30,362 bases of DNA. It comes from M55B154 sp964486725 (lineage in GTDB: Bacteria > Spirochaetota > UBA4802 > UB4802). The notes beneath the pieces were generated by a model, which saw nothing but the letters and a program-made list of their open reading frames with translations, did no database searches and was not told the DNA's origin. The stretch spans positions 1-30,362 of the forward strand of contig CAZAOK010000044.1 in assembly GCA_964486725.1 (NCBI GenBank), read 5' to 3'. The stretch's first letter is position 1. Every line of letters begins with the position of its first letter. Position numbers and translations under genes: made by a program. Below, in pieces: positions 26,079-30,362 of this stretch.

Positions 26079-26104
26079 ATTACTCAGCTGTCATGCTGAA
26101 TAAT
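26079..26104. repeat. Imperfect hairpin in the gap before the aminotransferase gene
   Basis: ATTACTCAGC (26079-26088) pairs with GCTGAATAAT (26095-26104) with one mismatch around TGTCAT. Together with the strong hairpin at 26134-26168 it makes up a compact palindromic intergenic element. The wording TGTCATGCTGAA...CAGCATCT resembles a palindromic motif I recall as dispersed in several environmental bacterial genomes. Confidence 0.4.
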
Positions 26105-26133
26105 CAAAATTATTCTAAAATGAATAATAATCC

Positions 26134-26168
26134 AGCATCTCCCCCCGCCTTCGGCGGGGGGAGATGCT
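26134..26168 (+). terminator. Very strong GC-rich hairpin (terminator or palindromic repeat)
   Basis: A perfect 16-bp stem: AGCATCTCCCCCCGCC (26134-26149) against its complement (26153-26168), with a TTC loop. It lies 80 nt after the small membrane-protein stop. The bases after it (caaattcctttt) are only moderately T-rich, so it may be an intrinsic terminator or a REP-like mobile palindrome; the stem itself is unmistakable. The surrounding gap (26054-26258) is otherwise AT-rich. Confidence 0.7.
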
Positions 26169-26258
26169 CAAATTCCTTTTCATTATGAAGTAAATGATCA
26201 ATATTTTAGTCATAGTTGAGTAGTCACATATTTATTATTTAAAGCATGGGAGTCAAAG

Positions 26259-27449
26259 GTGAAACTATCACTTGTTAAAAACCAGAACATAAGCTCACGG
26301 GTGTCCGACCTGGGTAAAGCACTTCCTCCTTCGGGCATCAGGGAGTTTTTTGATATTGTCTATTCTACCCCCGACTGCATATCCCTCGGTGTGGGAGAAC
26401 CTGATTTCGTTACCCCCTGGAGAATATCTGACGCGGGAATACTGTCCATCAAGGATGGATATACCCATTATACTCCCAACAAGGGAATAATTGAATTGCG
26501 GCAACTGGTATCCGATTACGTGATGAAACGCACCGGGATTGAATACAGTGCCGAAGAGGAAATATTTATCACCCTTGGCGTCAGCCAGGGTCTTGATGTG
26601 GCTCTTCGCAGTATTGTCAACCCGGGTGACGAGGTCATATTTTTTGAGCCCTGTTACGTCTCATACCCTGCTACGATACAGATGGCCCAGGGTGTGCCCA
26701 TAGCTATTCCCATGTATTTTAAGGACAATTTCAGCATCAACCTGGAAGCCCTTGAGAAGGCAATAACCGGCAAAACAAAGGCAATACTGTTAAACTATCC
26801 CGGAAATCCTACCGGCGCCACCATTGACAGGAATACACTGAAGGCAATAGCAGGTTTGGCCGTAAAACACAATCTCATTGTGCTGTCTGATGAGATCTAT
26901 GAATCACTGACATACGATACCGATCATTTCTCCATCATATCACTCCCCGGCATGAAAGATCGTACTATCTACCTTAATGGCTTTTCCAAATCCCACGCCA
27001 TGACCGGCTGGCGACTTGGATACACCGCGGCTCCAAGGGAGCTGCTTGATATCATGGTAAAAATTCATCAGTATACCGCACTGTGCGCCCCCTCTGTTGC
27101 CCAGTATGCCGCCATTGAAGCTGTTTCCAGTGCGGATAAAGATGTTTCTAAAATGAAGTCACATTACTTGAAAAGACGTAATTTCATAGTGAACCGTTTT
27201 CGTGAGATAGGGCTGCCCTGTCACATGCCGGAGGGAGCTTTTTATGTCTTCCCGGATATCTCTTCTACCGGGTTAAACGCGAAGGATTTCGCCCTTGAAC
27301 TTCTTAAGTCAGATAAAGTGGCTGTTGTTCCCGGAAACGCCTTCGGTTCACATTGCGACAATCACATACGTTGTTCATTTGCCACGTCCATCGAAAACCT
27401 GAAGGAGGCAATGAAACGGATCCAGCGTTTTGTCGCCTCAAGGGGATAA
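26259..27449 (+). CDS. Class I/II PLP-dependent aminotransferase
   Basis: 396 residues. This is a fold-type I aminotransferase: GVGEPDF near the N-terminus, YTPNKGIIELRQLV, NYPGNPTGA, SDEIYESLTYD, and the PLP-binding Lys244 in GFSKSHAMTGWRLGY; the carboxylate-binding Arg is in RCSFATS. It is closest in pattern to the PatA/aromatic or N-acetyl-diaminopimelate-type aminotransferases, with 2-oxoglutarate the probable acceptor; the amino donor is not certain. The start is GTG 26259, supported by GGGAG (26248-26252) 6 nt upstream; the nearby ATG 26246 is out of frame. The NYN gene follows after 6 nt. Confidence 0.93.
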   Translation: MKLSLVKNQNISSRVSDLGKALPPSGIREFFDIVYSTPDCISLGVGEPDFVTPWRISDAGILSIKDGYTHYTPNKGIIELRQLVSDYVMKRTGIEYSAEEEIFITLGVSQGLDVALRSIVNPGDEVIFFEPCYVSYPATIQMAQGVPIAIPMYFKDNFSINLEALEKAITGKTKAILLNYPGNPTGATIDRNTLKAIAGLAVKHNLIVLSDEIYESLTYDTDHFSIISLPGMKDRTIYLNGFSKSHAMTGWRLGYTAAPRELLDIMVKIHQYTALCAPSVAQYAAIEAVSSADKDVSKMKSHYLKRRNFIVNRFREIGLPCHMPEGAFYVFPDISSTGLNAKDFALELLKSDKVAVVPGNAFGSHCDNHIRCSFATSIENLKEAMKRIQRFVASRG

Positions 27450-27455
27450 AATATC

Positions 27456-27956
27456 ATGTCGTTTCTCATAGACGGGTTCAATCTTATATACAAGTTTCCT
27501 GAACTTGAAGCCCTCATGTACGAAAATGATCTTGCAGGTGCCAGGGATGGCCTGCTGTCCCTTCTGAAAAAATACGAAAAAATTACCGGAAAGCATTTAC
27601 GAATAGTTTTTGACGGGAAAAAAGAGAGATCCCTTGAGATTAAAAGCGAGAAATGCGGCACCCTCGACGTGTACTACTCCCTGGAGTATTCAGCCGACTA
27701 TCTCATCAAGCAGTTTATAAAAAAAGACATCAATCCCCGGTCTAAAACCGTCATCACTTCCGACAAGGATATCATTGTATACGTCACCCGGCACAGGGCC
27801 AGGGTGAAAACCAGCGAGGAATTCGCCGACGAGGTGCGAAACACCATACGGGAGTGGGAAGATGCACAGGTTCCCGAGAAGGAAATTGATCCGTCTCTGT
27901 CCAGCGAAGAGGTCGCCTACTGGGAAAAGCTTTTTACCCGCAGAAAAAAAAATTGA
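27456..27956 (+). CDS. NYN-domain (YacP/Rae1-like) putative RNase
   Basis: 166 residues. It begins directly with the NYN/PIN-like fold signature FLIDGFNLIYK, followed by LRIVFDGKKE, SADYLIKQFIKK and the acidic VITSDKDIIVYV motif; these Asp residues form the metal-dependent nuclease site. YacP/Rae1 of Bacillus cleaves mRNA on the ribosome; the role here is by analogy. The C-terminus (VPEKEIDPSLSSEEVAYWEKLF) is typical of the family. It is translated 6 nt after the aminotransferase gene and ends 7 nt before the convergent activase gene. Confidence 0.87.
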   Translation: MSFLIDGFNLIYKFPELEALMYENDLAGARDGLLSLLKKYEKITGKHLRIVFDGKKERSLEIKSEKCGTLDVYYSLEYSADYLIKQFIKKDINPRSKTVITSDKDIIVYVTRHRARVKTSEEFADEVRNTIREWEDAQVPEKEIDPSLSSEEVAYWEKLFTRRKKN

Positions 27957-27963
27957 TATTTTT

Positions 27964-28731
27964 TTACAACTCCGCCGCCAGCACTGCCGCCCCGATAGCC
28001 CCGTTCTCCTGTGCGTTAACCGACACCTCGATAGTGAGGCCAAGCTTTTCCTCGAGGGCTTTCACCACTCCGCTGTTCTTGGCTACACCCCCTGTCATCA
28101 TAACTGGTTCCCTTACACCTGTGCGGTGAGCCATTGCCCCAACCCGGGCGGCTATTGATTCATGTATGCCTGCGATAATATTAGGCCGCTGTTCACCCTT
28201 GGATATAAGGGATATGACTTCAGACTCAGCAAACACGGTACAAAGGCTGCTTATCTTAGAGGGTTTTTCCGCTGAGAGTGAAATATCCCCAAACTCGTCC
28301 AGGTCTACCTCCAGTGCCCTTGCCATCACCTCGAGAAATCGTCCTGTTCCAGCCGCGCATTTATCATTCATGGCAAAATCTTTTACCTTGCCGTCTTCAT
28401 CGATGACAATGGTTTTACTGTCCTGCCCCCCGATATCGATAATAGACCTGATATGAGAATTCAGATAATGGGCACCCTTCGCGTGACAGGTGATCTCAGT
28501 AACAGCCTTATCGGCCAGTGTAATACTGTTTCGCCCGTACCCTGTTGAAACGATTTTCTCAATTTCATCCTGTGAGATTCCCAGCTCCGCAAGCAGTTCA
28601 TCAACTGCCCTTTTGCCGGCATTCTCGGCATTATAGCCGGTAAAAACCACTTTCGTTCCAAGAAGCTTTCCATCTTCCAGGATTGCCGCCTTTGTTGTTA
28701 TTGACCCTATATCCAGTCCAAGTGTTCTCAT
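27964..28731 (-). CDS. 2-hydroxyacyl-CoA dehydratase-type activase (BadF/BadG/HgdC family)
   Basis: 255 residues, matching HgdC-like activators. The ASKHA ATPase core has GLDIGSITTKAA and IIDIGGQDSK, with GGVAKN and ENGAIGAA near the end. The two cysteines that bind the bridging 4Fe-4S cluster in the homodimer are present: Cys125 (DKCAAGTGRFLE) and Cys164 (SLCTVFAESE). These ATP-driven proteins inject an electron into a dehydratase or benzoyl-CoA-type reductase. No dehydratase subunits lie in the window, so its client is unknown. ATG 28731 begins the conserved MRTLGLDIG with AGG a few nt upstream; the longer reading frame would add 36 unrelated residues. It lies 46 nt after the lipoprotein gene on the same strand. 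Confidence 0.92.
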   Translation of the reverse strand: MRTLGLDIGSITTKAAILEDGKLLGTKVVFTGYNAENAGKRAVDELLAELGISQDEIEKIVSTGYGRNSITLADKAVTEITCHAKGAHYLNSHIRSIIDIGGQDSKTIVIDEDGKVKDFAMNDKCAAGTGRFLEVMARALEVDLDEFGDISLSAEKPSKISSLCTVFAESEVISLISKGEQRPNIIAGIHESIAARVGAMAHRTGVREPVMMTGGVAKNSGVVKALEEKLGLTIEVSVNAQENGAIGAAVLAAEL

Positions 28732-28777
28732 TCTTAACCTATGCCTCATATCCTGTATGTATATGTGTACTATTATT

Positions 28778-29305
28778 TCATTCGTCTTTGTCTTCCATGA
28801 TCTGCATCTTGTATTCAAGCGGCAGGTACTTGATAACATTTCGTGGTTCGAACTCGTTTTTCTTTATCGCACCGATTATAATGATGTTGGTCATATCTCC
28901 ATCAGTCTTCCTGAATTCCCTGAATTTCACAGGAACCTGCACTGACATGGAATCAAACCGCCATCGCGTGTACAGGGCCTGTCCGATAGCACCCTCCAGT
29001 TTGCGCACCATCAGGTTTACTATTCTCTCCTTAACCCTGTCCTTCACACGAACAGCTTCCGCTGAAACACCCTGTTTGCCCTGCACCGATCCCTTTTCCC
29101 TGAATAAATAATATAATTCAAGCTCATTGTGGCTCACCTCCAGACATTCAGCAAGCTGCCTGCGGTCTGTAGCATGATGAGTGCCATGCATGGTGCAGGT
29201 ATAGCCGGTTTTTTTTACCTGTCTTTGTGAACAGTGAACACTCAAAAGAAACGAGGCTGCGACCAATATATACAGGCCGGTTCTCTTTATCCGAAATTCA
29301 TTCAT
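28778..29305 (-). CDS. Putative lipoprotein, unknown function
   Basis: 175 residues. A basic n-region (RIKRTG), hydrophobic stretch and Cys25 in LLSVHC suggest a spirochaete-type relaxed lipobox, although His at -1 is unusual, so plain secretion is possible. The mature protein contains a Cys/His cluster (CTMHGTHHATDRRQLAEC), a basic helical region (VRVKDRVKERIVNLMVRKLEGAIGQAL) and strand-like segments (MTNIIIIGAIKK). It resembles in outline the LPP20/FlgP-like lipoproteins, but I do not claim membership. ATG 29305 has AGGA 6 nt upstream and overlaps the stop of the upstream esterase-like gene by 1 nt (TGATG), so the two are translationally coupled. Confidence 0.75.
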   Translation of the reverse strand: MNEFRIKRTGLYILVAASFLLSVHCSQRQVKKTGYTCTMHGTHHATDRRQLAECLEVSHNELELYYLFREKGSVQGKQGVSAEAVRVKDRVKERIVNLMVRKLEGAIGQALYTRWRFDSMSVQVPVKFREFRKTDGDMTNIIIIGAIKKNEFEPRNVIKYLPLEYKMQIMEDKDE

Positions 29306-30201
29306 CAGCGTTCCTTCTCAAGGCTTTCATCGAAAAAATACATCATCTGATTTAGACTTGCCCTGCAGAATTCCCAGTCATGCACCTTGTATTTTTTCTC
29401 TACGTACTGCATGGTGATATCTCCCTTCCTCCTGTCCAGCTGTTTAAAGCGAATGGCAATCAGCCGTGACTGCCCGATGGGGGAAAAGGGATCCTTGTTC
29501 CCATGGGCAATAAACACGTTAAAATCGGTCATACTTTTTACCATGGTAATCAGGTTATCCTTCTCTTTCCACCTGTCCTTGAAATCCTGGTATTTACCAT
29601 ACACTGCCGTAAAGCTTCTGTTTCGTATTACTGACTGTTTATCATAATATCCCGCCAGTCCTCCTACCGCTATAAACAACCGTGGATACATGGCTGCGGT
29701 CATAAAAGCCCCCCGTGCGCCCATGCCGAATCCGAATATGCCTGTTTTTTCCCTGTCACCGGCAATGGCAAAGGTTTTCTGCAGGAATGGCAACAACTCT
29801 TCTCCCAGCCATGCGGGGGCGGATATCTCCCCCCACCTGACCCTGGTTTCAGGGAAATATTCAGTGGCGTACACACATCGCCGGATATCCGGACTTACGA
29901 TCACCATCTCATAGCTGTCAGCGTACGACTCTATGGCCGTATTCACCCTCCAGTCTGACATGGTCCCGTCATATTCTGGCAGGGCGATCAGCACCCTGCT
30001 GTTATCTCCCCTCTTATAGTCTTTTGGAAAGTATACCTGTATTTTTACCTTTTGCTTGCATCCCTCCCGGGTACAGGGTACTTCCAGGTCATCAAGCCAT
30101 TTTCCCGGTACAATAGTACCGTTATAGGTAAACATCCTTCCACCCGCGCATCCTGCCAGCACAAGATACACAAAAATCAATATAACTATTATTTTCTTCA
30201 T
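29305..30201 (-). CDS. Esterase-fold lipoprotein lacking the nucleophile serine
   Basis: 298 residues. A signal peptide with a canonical lipobox LAGC (Cys18) is followed by an esterase D/S-formylglutathione-hydrolase-like alpha/beta fold: IALPEYDGTMSDW, VIVSPDIRR, GIFGFGMGARGAF, Asp237 in HGNKDPFSP, and His274 in KVHDW. The nucleophile elbow, expected G-x-S-x-G, reads G-F-G-M-G, with Gly159 instead of Ser. The Asp and His are kept. It may therefore be a non-catalytic binding protein or use different chemistry. ATG 30201 starts a clean signal peptide; the frame is open to 30225. It is first gene of a three-gene - strand run; its stop overlaps the next start. Confidence 0.85.
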   Translation of the reverse strand: MKKIIVILIFVYLVLAGCAGGRMFTYNGTIVPGKWLDDLEVPCTREGCKQKVKIQVYFPKDYKRGDNSRVLIALPEYDGTMSDWRVNTAIESYADSYEMVIVSPDIRRCVYATEYFPETRVRWGEISAPAWLGEELLPFLQKTFAIAGDREKTGIFGFGMGARGAFMTAAMYPRLFIAVGGLAGYYDKQSVIRNRSFTAVYGKYQDFKDRWKEKDNLITMVKSMTDFNVFIAHGNKDPFSPIGQSRLIAIRFKQLDRRKGDITMQYVEKKYKVHDWEFCRASLNQMMYFFDESLEKER

Positions 30202-30249
30202 TATGGTACCATCCGGGAAATACAAATTCTAAAACCCACACGCGGCAAA

Positions 30250-30277
30250 ATTCTACAGGCCGCGGGAATTATTTCAA
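30250..30277 (-). promoter_or_regulatory. Candidate promoter for the - strand lipoprotein operon
   Basis: On the - strand, TTGAAA (30277-30272) and TAGAAT (30255-30250) are each 5/6 matches to the -35 and -10 boxes with a 16-bp spacer. The spacing to ATG 30201 leaves a leader of about 40 nt. Supported by eye only. Confidence 0.45.
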
Positions 30278-30309
30278 GAACTAAAATATAAACCCGGATA
30301 AAACAGGGC

Positions 30310-30362
30310 GGGAGTGATTTAAATTCCGGGTTACATTCATGTGACCCATGATATAATCAGTC
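30310..30362 (-). repeat. Right copy of 53-bp inverted repeat
   Basis: Reverse complement of 70-122 with one mismatch, ending exactly at the last base of the window. It is intergenic, upstream of the lipoprotein operon. Because it runs to the edge, its full length is unknown; the left copy shows that the similarity could continue beyond. Confidence 0.85.

Noticed and set aside
28732..28839. N-terminal extension of the activase
   Set aside because: The added residues are not found in the family and overlap the 3' end of the upstream lipoprotein gene; MRTLGLDIG is the standard start.
70..30362. Terminal inverted repeats of a 30-kb mobile element
   Set aside because: The content is housekeeping and envelope genes with no integrase, transposase or phage gene. 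Repeats at contig edges are better explained as dispersed repeats.

Overview
The window looks like chromosomal DNA of an uncultured or little-studied spirochaete (phylum Spirochaetota). The best lineage marker is a radical-SAM/SPASM protein with an extra N-terminal domain (16247-17737) that matches the 'spiro-SPASM' family, so far a spirochaete hallmark. A very long coiled-coil protein of the SpiroCoCo type (290-2716), several lipoproteins with spirochaete-style lipoboxes, an Aquifex-type aconitase, LysM lipoprotein and FadL/UPF0164-like barrel architectures agree with this. Genes are tightly packed (about 26 CDS in 30 kb), often overlapping by 1-8 nt. I see no tRNA, rRNA, CRISPR array, integrase or transposase.

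Layout. (a) 1-289: a complex repeat, hairpins and a promoter, then the coiled-coil gene (+), convergent with a small lipoprotein gene (-). (b) 3639-8686 (+): DedA membrane protein, Lon protease, a ComFB-like protein, and an outer-membrane beta-barrel. (c) 12621-8691 (-): membrane PAS/HATPase (RsbW-like) protein, Nudix hydrolase, and a PlsC-acyltransferase/alpha-beta-hydrolase fusion. (d) 12852-19421 (+): cimA, murI, SurA-like parvulin, spiro-SPASM, SpsF-like cytidylyltransferase and PseG-like protein in one tight run, followed by aconitase (19488-21416). (e) HNH nuclease (-), sharing its stop with aconitase. (f) 22211-26053 (+): LysM lipoprotein, exported beta-propeller-like protein, a divergent GlpX homologue, a small membrane protein. 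(g) 26259-27956 (+): class I aminotransferase and a NYN/YacP RNase-like protein. (h) 30201-27964 (-): esterase-like lipoprotein, second lipoprotein, and a 2-hydroxyacyl-CoA-dehydratase-type activase.

How the genes fit together. Block (d) combines isoleucine precursor synthesis (citramalate), D-glutamate for peptidoglycan, outer-membrane protein folding, and a three-gene cassette that looks like nonulosonic-acid-type sugar activation plus a radical-SAM enzyme. Blocks (a), (b), (c), (f) and (h) are mostly envelope functions: barrels, lipoproteins, lipid acylation, peptidoglycan binding.

The most notable observations are: a GlpX homologue with four of the five expected metal/catalytic acidic positions changed; an esterase-fold lipoprotein whose nucleophile serine is glycine; the acyltransferase-hydrolase fusion with NHx4E instead of NHx4D; the spiro-SPASM/SpsF/PseG cassette, where the spiro-SPASM N-terminus itself resembles a decayed SpsF domain; a cysteine-less ComFB domain with a C-terminal extension; and a 53-bp inverted repeat whose two copies sit at the two ends of the window, suggesting a dispersed repeat at contig edges. 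No clearly new multi-gene defence or mobile system is visible.
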